Shown: positions 1-7,663 of the stretch, in pieces
Layout: each line of letters opens with the position of its first letter
How positions within the stretch are numbered: the stretch's first letter is position 1
Source of the DNA: DATMXS01 sp050260275
GTDB lineage: Bacteria > Acidobacteriota > Terriglobia > Bryobacterales > Bryobacteraceae
NCBI GenBank assembly: GCA_050260275.1
Contig: JBLNBX010000215.1
Span: 1-23,811, forward strand
Direction of reading: 5' to 3'
Length of the DNA stretch: 23,811 nt
Program-made: the position numbers and the translations under genes
The notes under the pieces: model-generated
Told to the model about the DNA's origin: nothing
Seen by the model: the letters and a program-made list of their open reading frames with translations, nothing else
The model's database searches: none

Positions 1-1
1 C

Positions 2-844
2 GAGGCGATCTTCGTAGGCGCGGCGATGGTCGCTACGAGCGTTGGCATCACCGCGCAGGTGTTAGCCGCCAAAGGCCTTATGCAGACCCGCGCTGCGCGC
101 ATCATCCTCGCAGCGGCGGTGGTGGACGACGTGCTCGGCCTCCTGGTCCTCGCTGTCGTGAGCGGCCTCGCCCGCGGCCAGGTGCGCGTGGCGGACTTGG
201 TGGTGACAGCGGTAGCGGCGATCGGGTTCACCATCCTCGTGGCGACGTGGGGAACGCGGGCGGCCGAAACCGTGGTGCCGCGCGTCCGCAAGAAGCTGCG
301 GGTGGCCGAGGCCGAGTTTGCACTGTCGATGACGCTGCTCTTCGGCCTGGCGCTGCTGGCAGTCTATGCCGGAGTGGCGGCGATCATCGGGGCGTTCCTG
401 GCCGGCATGGCGCTCTCGGAATCCGTTGGCGAGCGCGTCCATGACCTGGCCCACGGTGTGACGGAACTGCTCGTGCCCTTCTTTCTGGCCGGAATCGGCC
501 TGCACTTGAGCCTGGGCACGTTCGGCAGTTCCGAGACGCTGATCCTGGCGTTGGTGATCCTGGCGGCCGCGATCCTCTCAAAGTTCGTCGGTTGCGGAGC
601 CGCGGCGCTGCGGCTCGGGCGCGCTGACGCCACTCGTATCGGCATCGGAATGATCCCGCGCGGCGAGGTGGGGCTCGTTGTGGCGCAGATCGGCATGCGG
701 CTCGGCGTCATCGCCGAGCACATCTACGGCGTTGTCGTGTTCATGGCCGTAGCAACCACAATCATCGCTCCCCCGCTGCTCGCGGCCGCCTACAAGGGGG
801 CCCTCGAGCAGGCCGAGAAAAAAGAGGTTTTCAGGCTAGGCTAG
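2..844 (+). CDS. CPA2-family cation/proton antiporter, C-terminal part (5' end outside window)
   Basis: This is the C-terminal portion of a membrane antiporter that exchanges Na+ or K+ for H+ across the cytoplasmic membrane. The frame is open to the left edge, so the ATG at 26 is internal and the true start lies outside the window. Visible family marks are the SVGITAQVL helix, a VVDDVLGLLVL helix with the paired aspartates expected at the ion site, AFLAGMALSE, and the VPFFLAGIGLHL and MIPRGEVGLVVAQIG segments. Most of the protein is hydrophobic helices separated by short charged loops. There is no C-terminal TrkA-N/TrkA-C domain; the protein ends soon after the last helix with a charged EQAEKKEVF tail. 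The ion specificity cannot be read from the sequence. A small hairpin overlaps the stop codon. Confidence 0.9.
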   Translation, partial: EAIFVGAAMVATSVGITAQVLAAKGLMQTRAARIILAAAVVDDVLGLLVLAVVSGLARGQVRVADLVVTAVAAIGFTILVATWGTRAAETVVPRVRKKLRVAEAEFALSMTLLFGLALLAVYAGVAAIIGAFLAGMALSESVGERVHDLAHGVTELLVPFFLAGIGLHLSLGTFGSSETLILALVILAAAILSKFVGCGAAALRLGRADATRIGIGMIPRGEVGLVVAQIGMRLGVIAEHIYGVVVFMAVATTIIAPPLLAAAYKGALEQAEKKEVFRLG

Positions 845-848
845 CCTG
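832..848 (-). terminator. Hairpin, possible terminator of the 854-1177 minus-strand gene
   Basis: A perfect 7-bp inverted repeat (CAGGCTA, loop GGC, TAGCCTG) overlaps the antiporter stop codon. Read on the minus strand it is followed within a few bases by a run of six T's (AAAACCTCTTTTTT). It therefore looks more like an intrinsic terminator for the minus-strand gene ending at 854 than for the antiporter. The stem is short and the T-run is displaced from it, so confidence is moderate. Confidence 0.4.
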
Positions 849-853
849 CACGC

Positions 854-1177
854 TCAGCGCCCTGCTCCTGCGGCGCGCGCCGGCTTGGTGGAATGGGGCG
901 CCCGAAGCATCGGGAGCCGCTGCTGCTTCAGCAGGTGCTCTCGCGAGTTGGCTTGCGACGCCCTCTCATTGATTCGGATTGACTGGGCAGCCTCGCGCAT
1001 CATCGCCGGCTCGATCTTCTCCCCTGCCCCAATTGCCACCGGCGGCCGATAGCGGCGCGGAAGCGGTTTTGGCGACTTGTTCGCCACACCGCGGCGGCGC
1101 ATTGCCGATAGCGTGGGAGCCTCCTCGTCGAGCCACTCCATCAAGGGATTAATCTTGTGTTTTTCAGGACTTGACAT
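854..1177 (-). CDS. Hypothetical basic protein, 107 aa
   Basis: I do not recognise this protein. The frame stays open upstream to 1333, but the ATG at 1177 is preferred because a GGGAG ribosome-binding site lies about nine bases before it. The product starts MSSPEKHKINPLMEWLDEEA and then becomes basic, with many Arg, Lys and Pro residues and no membrane segment, signal peptide or cysteine motif. The C-terminal third (TKPARAAGAGR end) looks disordered. The N-terminal 'NPLMEWLDEEAPTLSAM' stretch is the most protein-like part and may be a short helix. It lies alone, downstream of a pair of 16-bp direct repeats, and is followed by a possible terminator. It could be a small DNA- or RNA-associated protein, or a spurious frame. 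Confidence 0.45.
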   Translation of the reverse strand: MSSPEKHKINPLMEWLDEEAPTLSAMRRRGVANKSPKPLPRRYRPPVAIGAGEKIEPAMMREAAQSIRINERASQANSREHLLKQQRLPMLRAPHSTKPARAAGAGR

Positions 1178-1304
1178 TACCCAGCGCTCCCTCTTTAAGC
1201 CGCCCGGGCGGGCGGCAGCTAAATTCCTCGACTCAAGTGTAGGCGTGACAGGGACCGGGTTCAATACAGCATTGGCCTGATACGCGGCGATTCCGGACCG
1301 GATT

Positions 1305-1340
1305 TTCCGGCAAGAATCAGGTTGTTCCGGCAAGAATCAG
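1305..1340. repeat. Two 16-bp direct repeats with 20-bp period
   Basis: The 16-mer TTCCGGCAAGAATCAG occurs at 1305-1320 and again at 1325-1340, separated by four bases. The 20-bp period is about two helical turns. The repeat sits in the gap between two minus-strand genes, 128-163 bases upstream of the ATG at 1177. A further GATTCCGG lies just left of it near 1289. It could be a tandem operator or a short duplication. Confidence 0.75.
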
Positions 1341-1386
1341 CAGGATCCGAGGGGATGGCGGAGCGAGGGTGGAAAGATCCGCGCCG

Positions 1387-1692
1387 CTAGAGATCTATGT
1401 CGCGCATGGGAGGCGGCTCGTCCGGTGATTCCTTGGCTTTCTTGAAAAGCTCGTCGAATTTCCGGGCGCGTACCTCGGCGCTCATCTTCTCTGCTTCGAA
1501 CGATTTACGGAACGCTTCTTCGCGCCGTGCGGCCTCGCTCTTGAGCCTCTCAAGCCCGGCTCCGAGGTCCTCGATCGTTCGCGGCTTCTCGGCCTCCTTG
1601 CAGGTGATGACCGCGCGCGTTTCAGCATCGACCCGCAGTTCAGCCCGGCAGCAAGGACACACCACGTCGAACAGCTTTGCCGCTTTCGCCAT
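1387..1692 (-). CDS. Small zinc-ribbon/coiled-coil protein, 101 aa
   Basis: This is a short cytoplasmic protein with an N-terminal metal-binding knuckle and a helical C-terminal half. Residues 8-15 read FDVVCPCC, giving Cys12, Cys14 and Cys15, with Cys31 about sixteen residues later; the surrounding 'CPCCRAELRVDAET' pattern is that of a zinc ribbon. From about residue 42 the sequence is rich in Glu, Lys, Arg and Ala (LERLKSEAARREEAFRK), typical of an amphipathic helix or coiled coil, and it ends in an acidic/proline tail. I recall similar proteins from Acidobacteria, with no known function. It is divergent from the response regulator at 1807, and the shared intergenic DNA carries a palindrome. 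The zinc site may be incomplete because the second half has only one cysteine. Confidence 0.75.
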   Translation of the reverse strand: MAKAAKLFDVVCPCCRAELRVDAETRAVITCKEAEKPRTIEDLGAGLERLKSEAARREEAFRKSFEAEKMSAEVRARKFDELFKKAKESPDEPPPMRDIDL

Positions 1693-1719
1693 ACAGTTGC
1701 ATAGTACCGCACATCCAGA

Positions 1720-1743
1720 TTAACAACTGTTATGAATTGTTAA
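1720..1743. promoter_or_regulatory. AT-rich palindrome, candidate operator between divergent genes
   Basis: Perfect 7-bp arms TTAACAA (1720-1726) and TTGTTAA (1737-1743) are separated by ten bases. A second inverted pair, ACAGTTG at 1693-1699 and CAACTGT at 1724-1730, overlaps the left arm, and CAGTTG recurs at 1753-1758. The AT-rich stretch stands out from its GC-rich surroundings and lies between the divergent zinc-ribbon gene and response regulator. This fits a regulator-binding site, but no protein can be assigned. Confidence 0.45.
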
Positions 1744-1806
1744 CGTAGGCGTCAGTTGGCAGCCTGCGGCGGCCGGCGGTCATCTGTTTGGTAGAAGAGA
1801 ACGGGA

Positions 1807-2430
1807 ATGCGAATCCTCCTCGCAGATGATCATGCGATGTTCCGGCAGGGCATCCGGATCATGCTGGAACATGAGGGGTTTAGCGTGGTCGCCGAGGCTG
1901 CGGACGGCCTGGATGCGGTGACGCTGTCGCTGATAGAGAAGCCCGACGTGGCGGTGGTGGACGTGATGATGCCGGGGCTGAACGGCATCGAGGCGGCGCG
2001 CAGGATCCGTTCGGAGTCGCCGGGGACACGGGTGCTGGTGTTGAGTATGCATGGCGACCGCCGGAATGTGCTCGATGCGCTGCGCGCGGGCGCGGCCGGT
2101 TACGTGCTGAAGGACCAGGACGCGGGAGCGCTGATCGAAGCCATTCGAGAGGTGGCGCGCGGAAACACGTACCTGTGCGCGGGCACCTCGGAGAGCGTGA
2201 TGGCCGGCCCGACGGCGAACGGCACCAACGGAGCGCCGCTGAGCACGCGCGAGCGCCAGGTGCTGCAGCTCATAGCCGAAGGCAACGCGACCAAGGAGAT
2301 CGCCGCCCGGTTGGGTCTGAGCGTCAAGACGGCCGAATCACACCGCGGGCGCGTCATGGCGAAGCTCGGTATTCACGATGTGGCCGGGCTGGTGCGCTAC
2401 GCCATTCGCCACGGCATGATCCAGCCCTAG
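1807..2430 (+). CDS. NarL/FixJ-family response regulator
   Basis: This two-component response regulator is predicted to be phosphorylated by an unseen histidine kinase and then to bind DNA. Residues 1-120 form the receiver domain, with the acidic pair Asp7-Asp8, phospho-acceptor Asp52 in VVDVMMPG, the conserved Ser80 and Lys102 in GYVLKD. Residues about 143-200 form a LuxR-type helix-turn-helix: LSTRERQVLQLIAEG, then KEIAARLGLSVKTAESH, ending in VMAKLGI. The length of 207 residues is normal. Purine-rich sequence (AGAAGAGA) lies just before the ATG. It is an orphan here: no kinase is adjacent, and it converges on the transporter gene with only three bases between the stop codons. The palindrome at 1720-1743 is a possible site for autoregulation. 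Confidence 0.92.
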   Translation: MRILLADDHAMFRQGIRIMLEHEGFSVVAEAADGLDAVTLSLIEKPDVAVVDVMMPGLNGIEAARRIRSESPGTRVLVLSMHGDRRNVLDALRAGAAGYVLKDQDAGALIEAIREVARGNTYLCAGTSESVMAGPTANGTNGAPLSTRERQVLQLIAEGNATKEIAARLGLSVKTAESHRGRVMAKLGIHDVAGLVRYAIRHGMIQP

Positions 2431-2433
2431 CGC

Positions 2434-4083
2434 TCAGGACCACACGGGCCAGGAAGCCAGTATCTGCGCGAGCACTATCTTGGCCACCGTCGCCGCCGGG
2501 TACACCGAGGCATAGGCGACGTTCGCGGCATCCGACCGGAAGCGGTTGTTCGCGAACGCCAGGCATGCCGGCTGGGTCTGTATCCCCGACACCATGCCCA
2601 TCACGGCGTGGTAGGACATCTTCAGGTAGCGGTGCGCGACGATCATGGCCGCTAGCGTCACGGCGAACGTGATGATCGCGCCCGCCGCGAGCAGGCGCAC
2701 GCCGGAGGTCTGAAGCGTCTGAACGAAATCCCATCCGGCGCGGGTTCCCACTCCGGCGAGGAACAGCAGCAGACCGATCTGGCGCAGGGTGAGATTGGTG
2801 CTGACGGGAATCACCCAGTTGATGCGGCCGGTACGCTCCGCATTGCCCAAAACCAGGGCGGCCAGCAGAGGACCGCCGGCGAGCCCAAGCCTGACTGCGC
2901 TGCCGCCGGGGAGCGGAATCGGGGCCATTCCCACCAGAACGCCAATCACCATGCCGAGGGCAACCGATCCGAAATCGGCTTCCGCCGCGCCCCGTATGGA
3001 GTCCCCAAACAGCCGCGAGATCTCGGGAAAGCGCTCGCGAGAGGTCAGCACGCGGATGCTATCGCCCAGTTCCAGGCGCGTATCCGGATTCGGTACGAGA
3101 TCGGCATCGCCCCGGCGCACGCGCGTGATGATGGCATGCATGCGGTTCTGGAGATCCAGGTCGCGGATGCGCTTGCCGACGACTTCCTTGGAGGAGACGA
3201 AGAACCGCCGGTAGTCGAGCCGCGAACGATCGAGCTCAATGTGCGTTTCACTGCGTTCGCCGAAGATTTGCTGCGCCAGCCGGTGCGCCGCATCGTCTCC
3301 GACAACGGCGACGATGTCGCCTTCGGCCAGGCGCGTATTGGAAGTCGCTATGTCCGTGACTCCGTCGTGCTGCACGCGGCTTACGACAAAGGGGCGCTCG
3401 CGGTGAAGGGAAAGGATTTCGTGCAGCGTGAGCCCGAACACGGCGGGGTTGCGGACGACGAAGTTGGCCACCGTGATCTCGGGCGGCTCCTCGGCGGCGT
3501 CCTCATCCGGCTTGCGCCAGAACCGGCCGAAAATCTGAAAGGCGACTATTACGCCAACGACGCCCACTGGGTAGGCGATGGAGTAGGCAACTGTAGGCTG
3601 GTCTGCCATCGCGCGAAGAGCCTGGGGCTGGAGGCCCGCCTGCGCTCCCATATCACGCAGCGTCTCGCGCGCCGCTGCGAGCGCGGGAGTGTTGGTGAGC
3701 GCGCCGCAGAAAAGGCCCGCCGCCTGCGCCCCGTTGATCGCGAACACCCAGGACAAAGCCGCGGCGACGCACGCGCCGAACGCCAGGACGCCCACGGTGA
3801 CCAGACTGTCGCGGTACCCGCGCTCCCGGAACATGCGCCTGAGCGCGGGCCCCGACTGGATGCCGATGGTGTACACGAAGATGATCAAACCGAGAGTCGG
3901 GATCACCTCCGGGACGCCTATGCTGGGGCTGAGCGCGCCTACGGCCAAACCCACAAACAGAACGGCGGCTACCCCGAAACGGAAACCAAAGATGGGGAGT
4001 TCCCCCACCACGAAGCCGAGCCCGATGACGAGGAAAAGCGTCAGGATCGGCGTTGCAACGAGTAAATCAATAAAAGCTTGCAT
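2434..4083 (-). CDS. AspT/YidE/YbjL-family transporter with two TrkA-C domains
   Basis: This is an integral membrane permease of the aspartate:alanine exchanger (AspT) superfamily, which typically moves carboxylates or amino acids by exchange. About six hydrophobic helices occupy residues 5-185, including the hallmark GALTNTPALAAARE at 127-140. Two TrkA-C-like regulatory domains follow at roughly 203-280 and 285-365, and a second block of helices fills 370-549 with GMVSGIQTQPACLAFANNR near 496-514. The 549-residue length and domain order are standard. The gene lies 28 bases downstream of the barrel gene and in line with lutABC, so it is probably the last gene of that transcription unit. Its substrate could be lactate or a related acid, but that is inference from position; known AspT relatives carry aspartate, alanine or dicarboxylates. 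No clear Shine-Dalgarno precedes the ATG. Confidence 0.88.
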   Translation of the reverse strand: MQAFIDLLVATPILTLFLVIGLGFVVGELPIFGFRFGVAAVLFVGLAVGALSPSIGVPEVIPTLGLIIFVYTIGIQSGPALRRMFRERGYRDSLVTVGVLAFGACVAAALSWVFAINGAQAAGLFCGALTNTPALAAARETLRDMGAQAGLQPQALRAMADQPTVAYSIAYPVGVVGVIVAFQIFGRFWRKPDEDAAEEPPEITVANFVVRNPAVFGLTLHEILSLHRERPFVVSRVQHDGVTDIATSNTRLAEGDIVAVVGDDAAHRLAQQIFGERSETHIELDRSRLDYRRFFVSSKEVVGKRIRDLDLQNRMHAIITRVRRGDADLVPNPDTRLELGDSIRVLTSRERFPEISRLFGDSIRGAAEADFGSVALGMVIGVLVGMAPIPLPGGSAVRLGLAGGPLLAALVLGNAERTGRINWVIPVSTNLTLRQIGLLLFLAGVGTRAGWDFVQTLQTSGVRLLAAGAIITFAVTLAAMIVAHRYLKMSYHAVMGMVSGIQTQPACLAFANNRFRSDAANVAYASVYPAATVAKIVLAQILASWPVWS

Positions 4084-4111
4084 TCATGCCCGCTTGCGCC
4101 GGCCAACTTCT

Positions 4112-4702
4112 TCAGAACACCAGTCCGAAGCCTGCGCTCACGACAAGAAGCTTCAGCAAACCTTCGGGCCTGGTGCCGAAATCCGGCTTGCCCTGCCAAT
4201 AGTCCCGCACGTCGAGCCGGACCGCCCACTTGTCACCTACCCGCACCTTCACTCCGCCGCCATAGTTGAAGCCGAACTTCGTCTCGCTGTGCCCGCTGAA
4301 GATATTCGACCCGGGAGGATAGAAGGCGGTGAAGTGTCCGCCTCCGGTCGCGAATGGGCGAATGGGCGAACCCTCGGGCGTGGCGTAGAGCAGGAAGTTG
4401 TACATGCCCTGATGAGCGGACATGTTGAAGTAGTCCTCGCCCCCCAGTTTCACCTTCCCGCGATTGTAGGCGTATCCGAACTCGTGGCCGAAAAAGGCGT
4501 CATTGTTCAACGTGAGCCGCGCGTCGAACCGGAACCCGGTGTCATACGTGAGATCGCCCAAACCCTCGCCGAAATCGACCGTGCTGAGCGAGTTGTTGCG
4601 CGCGTTCGTCTTGCCGAAGTTCAACCAAATTTCGCCGAGCTGGCCGAAAGCAGTGGCCGATACCGCGAGCAGTAACAACAGCGCCAGAGAAAACCGCTTC
4701 AT
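4112..4702 (-). CDS. Outer-membrane beta-barrel protein with signal peptide
   Basis: The 196-residue product starts with a clear Sec signal peptide: a Lys-Arg n-region, a Leu/Ala-rich core to about residue 18, and probable cleavage after AFG near residue 20. The rest alternates polar and hydrophobic residues in strand-sized segments rich in Gly, Tyr and Phe, for example FRFDARLTLNN and NYGGGVKVRVGDKWAVRLDV. It ends in SAGFGLVF with a terminal Phe, the usual insertion signal of outer-membrane barrels. Its size suits an eight-stranded OmpA/OmpW-like barrel. The ATG overlaps the lutC stop as ATGA, and an AAGGAGG site (4707-4713) lies inside the end of lutC, so translation is coupled. That arrangement suggests the barrel serves lactate uptake or sensing, but this is unproven. 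Confidence 0.85.
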   Translation of the reverse strand: MKRFSLALLLLLAVSATAFGQLGEIWLNFGKTNARNNSLSTVDFGEGLGDLTYDTGFRFDARLTLNNDAFFGHEFGYAYNRGKVKLGGEDYFNMSAHQGMYNFLLYATPEGSPIRPFATGGGHFTAFYPPGSNIFSGHSETKFGFNYGGGVKVRVGDKWAVRLDVRDYWQGKPDFGTRPEGLLKLLVVSAGFGLVF

Positions 4703-5361
4703 GCTTCCTCCTTGTCTGGTGTGTTACGGAGAAGTACGACGTGAATCTCACCGGGGCCGTGTACGCCCCGAACCAGAATCTGTTCTATGTCAGCCGTGCG
4801 GCTTGGTCCGGTGATCAGGAGCATGGAACTGGTGACTTCGGCCGGGTCGGGGACCACCGATAGTAACTCGTCGAGCCCGGTGAGCATCCGTTCTAGTGGA
4901 ACCAGTGCGATGTGCGCCGGAGGCAGCAGCGAGATCATTCGCGCCTCATCGGCGGACGACATCAGCACCAGCGAACCTGTATCGGCTAGCGCATAGTCAG
5001 CGCCGGTTATGCCAACGCCGGCCATTGCGCACACGGCTCGAAGCTCCTCCCGGCTCGTGATTCCCGCGCGCACGCCCTCCAGATCCGTGACGCCGCAGGC
5101 TGCCAGCAGCGGCGAATTAGAGGCGACGGCGGTGCGTCCGGCAAGCAGCTCGCGGATGCGCTCGCGCGCTTCGGCGGGCGAGTCCGCAAGGTGAACCGTG
5201 CCGGCCAACGTCTCGAGCGCACACGTGAATCGTTCGATGCGCTCCTCCATCGATACGCTCGGGACCCGGAGGCGCGGTTCGGGAGCGGGCGCCGGCGGCT
5301 GGCCAACGCGGCGGCCAAGCGCCGCGCGTGTCTTGTGAAGAACGTAGTCGCGGGCTTTCAA
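4699..5361 (-). CDS. lutC: Lactate utilisation protein C (LUD domain)
   Basis: LutC is one of three subunits of the LutABC complex that oxidises lactate to pyruvate in the cytoplasm. The product is a single LUD domain. Family marks are the IGITGADYALADTGSLVL region in mid-protein and the C-terminal GPSRTADIEQILVRGVHGPG, followed by an IHVVLL strand. I chose the TTG at 5361: it has a strong GGAGGGG site five bases upstream, overlaps the lutB stop as TTGA, and gives MKARDYVLHKTRAALG, which matches the usual LutC N terminus. A GTG at 5382 would add seven residues but has no ribosome-binding site. The stop overlaps the barrel gene start. The length of about 220 residues is normal. Confidence 0.92.
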   Translation of the reverse strand: MKARDYVLHKTRAALGRRVGQPPAPAPEPRLRVPSVSMEERIERFTCALETLAGTVHLADSPAEARERIRELLAGRTAVASNSPLLAACGVTDLEGVRAGITSREELRAVCAMAGVGITGADYALADTGSLVLMSSADEARMISLLPPAHIALVPLERMLTGLDELLSVVPDPAEVTSSMLLITGPSRTADIEQILVRGVHGPGEIHVVLLRNTPDKEEA

Positions 5362-6767
5362 TTTCCCCTCCGCGCCCGCCACATCTGGCGGAAGCTGCGG
5401 CGCGGCATGGGCGGAAGGTCGCGCCCGCTCAGCCAGGCCCGCAGCGGCCCGCAGCGGAACGGCGCGGGTATGGCGCCTTCGCCCGCGACGGTGGACGCAG
5501 CGGAGCCCATCATTTCATAGACGCCGGGGTGCCGCATCACCCAGGCCCAGGCACGGAAGGCAAGCCGCTCGAACAAGTTCCGCCGCTCGGCGGACCTGCT
5601 CTTCACCACTTCGCTGCGGAGCGAGAGCAGCAACTTCGGCAGCTCGATCTTCACAGGGCAGACCTCGCCGCACGCGCCGCAGAGGCTAGATGCGAACGGC
5701 AGCCATCCGTCGCGCGCGAGGCCCCGGTATTGCGGTGTGATAACTGCGCCTATCGGCCCGGAGTAGGCCCACGGATAGCTGTGCCCGCCGATCTTGCGGT
5801 ACACGGGGCAGTGATTCAGGCAGGCGCCGCAGCGGATGCAGTACAGAGATTGCCGCTTGGCGCGGTCGGCGAGCAGCTTCGTCCGCCCGTTGTCGAGCAG
5901 CACGACATAGAACTCGTCCGGGCCGTCGATCTCGCCCGGACGGCGCGGGCCGGCGATGAACGAGGTGTAGACGGTGAGTGGCTGCCCGGTGGCGCTCCGG
6001 CCGAGCAGTTTCAGGAACGTGGCCAGGTCCTGCGCGCGCGGCAGCAGCTTCTCGATTCCGGCGATGGCTACGTGGACTCTTGGCAGCGTCGTGGTAAGCC
6101 GCGCGTTGCCCTCATTCGTGACCAGGACGACCGCGCCGCTCGCGGCAATCAGGAAGTTCGCCCCGCTTATCCCGATGTCGGCAGCGAGGAACTTCTCGCG
6201 CAGCACGCGGCGCGCGATCATCGTCTGTTTCTCGATCTCCACCTCGCGCTCGATGCCGAGCTTATCCGCGAACAGGTCAGCGACGTCGTAGCGAGTGAGG
6301 TGCAGGGCCGGCGCGACGATGTGGAACGGCCGCTGTTTGGCGAGCTGAACGATGAACTCGCCAAGGTCGGTTTCCACCACATCGAGTTCTTCGCGCTCAA
6401 GGCGCGCGTTGAGCTCAATCTCCTCGGTGGTCATCGACTTCGACTTAACCACCCGCCGCGCGCTTTTCTCTCTGAACAGCTCGATGAGGAACCGGACCAC
6501 ATCGTCGCCGTCGCGCGCCCACACGATGCGCCCGCCGCGGGCGTTCACCTGGGTTTCGAACTGCTCCAGGTAGTAGTCCAGGTTCTCGAGCGTGTGCCGC
6601 TTGATGGCGTTCGCCTGGTCCCGCAGTTCCTGGTAGTCCGGAAGCACGCCGGGCGAAACCACCTCCTGCCGCTTGGCGATCAGCCGCCCCGTGGCAGTGT
6701 ACACGGCCGATTGCAGGCCGGCGTCGCCGAGCGTGGCATCGATAGTCTGCTGGTAAGGTTGCGGCAT
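5358..6767 (-). CDS. lutB: Lactate utilisation iron-sulfur protein B
   Basis: LutB is the iron-sulfur subunit of the LutABC lactate oxidation complex. Residues about 60-295 form a LUD domain (SKSMTTEEIELN at 109-120; ADIGISGANFLIAASGAVVL at 196-215). Two [4Fe-4S] ferredoxin-type motifs follow: Cys310, Cys313, Cys316 and Cys320-Pro in YCIRCGACLNHCP, and Cys363, Cys366 and Cys370-Pro in LCGACGEVCP. The ATG at 6767 starts two bases after the lutA stop and gives MPQPYQQTIDATLGDAGLQ; the frame is open further upstream but those residues are antisense to nothing and unlike the family. The protein has 469 residues, normal for LutB. Electrons from lactate probably pass through these clusters to the quinone pool or another carrier, as in the characterised Bacillus system. 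Confidence 0.95.
   Translation of the reverse strand: MPQPYQQTIDATLGDAGLQSAVYTATGRLIAKRQEVVSPGVLPDYQELRDQANAIKRHTLENLDYYLEQFETQVNARGGRIVWARDGDDVVRFLIELFREKSARRVVKSKSMTTEEIELNARLEREELDVVETDLGEFIVQLAKQRPFHIVAPALHLTRYDVADLFADKLGIEREVEIEKQTMIARRVLREKFLAADIGISGANFLIAASGAVVLVTNEGNARLTTTLPRVHVAIAGIEKLLPRAQDLATFLKLLGRSATGQPLTVYTSFIAGPRRPGEIDGPDEFYVVLLDNGRTKLLADRAKRQSLYCIRCGACLNHCPVYRKIGGHSYPWAYSGPIGAVITPQYRGLARDGWLPFASSLCGACGEVCPVKIELPKLLLSLRSEVVKSRSAERRNLFERLAFRAWAWVMRHPGVYEMMGSAASTVAGEGAIPAPFRCGPLRAWLSGRDLPPMPRRSFRQMWRARRGN
5365..5371 (-). promoter_or_regulatory. Shine-Dalgarno that fixes the TTG start of lutC
   Basis: GGAGGGG on the minus strand lies at the very end of lutB, three bases before the TTG at 5361 (about five bases counted from its GGAGG core). 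It supports the TTG over the upstream GTG at 5382 and implies that lutC translation is coupled to lutB termination. Confidence 0.6.
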
Positions 6768-6769
6768 GA

Positions 6770-7492
6770 TCAGCGCTGGGCCAGGACCTCCGCGATGTGC
6801 ATCGTTCCGATCGGCAACCGCGCGCGCGAGAGCCCGCCCTGTATCTGCATCAGGCAACTGGCGTCGACGCCCACCACGTACTCGGCCCCTGTGGCCGCGA
6901 TTGCGTCGATTTTCGCGCGCAGCATGCCTGTGGAGATCTCTGGAAATTTCACCGAGAACGTGCCGCCAAAGCCGCAGCACTCCTCCGGGGGCGTCATCTC
7001 TTTCAGCGTTAGGCCACGGACGTTAGCCAGCAGGCGCCGCGGTCCGTCCTTGATGCCCAATTCGCGAAGCGCGTGACAACTGTCGTGAAATGTGACGACG
7101 CGCTCGAAACGCGCGCCCACGTCCTCGATGCCCGCCACCTCAGTCAGGAATCTCGTGAATTCCCAGATCCGGGGCCGCAAGCTGGCGATCTCCCGGAGCG
7201 TTTCCGGCTCTTTGGCGAACAGCTCGGGATAATGGTTCACGATCATGGCGGTGCAGGAGCCCGAGGGTATCACGATGTACTCGGCATCGCGGAACACGCG
7301 CAGGAAGTGGCGCGCCACGTCGCGGGCCTCCGCGCGGTAGCCCGTGTTAAAAGCCGGCTGCCCGCAGCAGGTCTGCTCCTCGGGGAAATCGACCCTGAAC
7401 CCGGCGCGCTCGAGCACATCGGCCATGGCCATCCCGATCTTGGGAAAGAGCTGGTCGACGATGCACGTCACGAATAGAGAGACGCGAGGCAT
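6770..7492 (-). CDS. lutA: Lactate utilisation protein A (CCG-domain Fe-S oxidoreductase)
   Basis: LutA is the cysteine-rich subunit of the LutABC lactate oxidation complex. Two CCG repeats are evident: Cys10, Cys42-Cys43-Gly and Cys80 in the first half, and Cys139, Cys172-Cys173-Gly and Cys213 in the second. This arrangement matches the heterodisulfide-reductase-like domain that binds an unusual Fe-S cluster. I chose the ATG at 7492, which gives MPRVSLFVTCIVDQLFPKIG and a 240-residue product, the typical LutA length; the longer open frame upstream to 7639 is low-complexity and unlike the family. It is the first gene of the lutABC run and is followed after two bases by lutB. A TAGAAT hexamer sits only a few bases before the ATG, but I cannot find a matching -35. 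Confidence 0.95.
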   Translation of the reverse strand: MPRVSLFVTCIVDQLFPKIGMAMADVLERAGFRVDFPEEQTCCGQPAFNTGYRAEARDVARHFLRVFRDAEYIVIPSGSCTAMIVNHYPELFAKEPETLREIASLRPRIWEFTRFLTEVAGIEDVGARFERVVTFHDSCHALRELGIKDGPRRLLANVRGLTLKEMTPPEECCGFGGTFSVKFPEISTGMLRAKIDAIAATGAEYVVGVDASCLMQIQGGLSRARLPIGTMHIAEVLAQR

Positions 7493-7663
7493 TAAAACCC
7501 CAATTCTATCATTCACTCTCGGGTGAGCCGGGCTGAAATCGAGGCTTGGCTGCGCTTTGAGGAGATTGCAGCAGTAGGAGTCGAGCGCAGCGCCCGAAGG
7601 GCGACCGGGGGCACCAGCGGGCCTGGGGGTCCGCTCCACATCGAAAGGCTTGGCAGGACGGGC

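Noticed and set aside
5328..7076. 582-codon plus-strand open frame opposite lutB
   Set aside because: Antisense shadow of lutB. The translation is low-complexity and matches no family.
7591..7603. CGCCC-GAA-GGGCG hairpin between hpt and lutA
   Set aside because: Only a 5-bp stem with no T-run; not strong enough to call a terminator.
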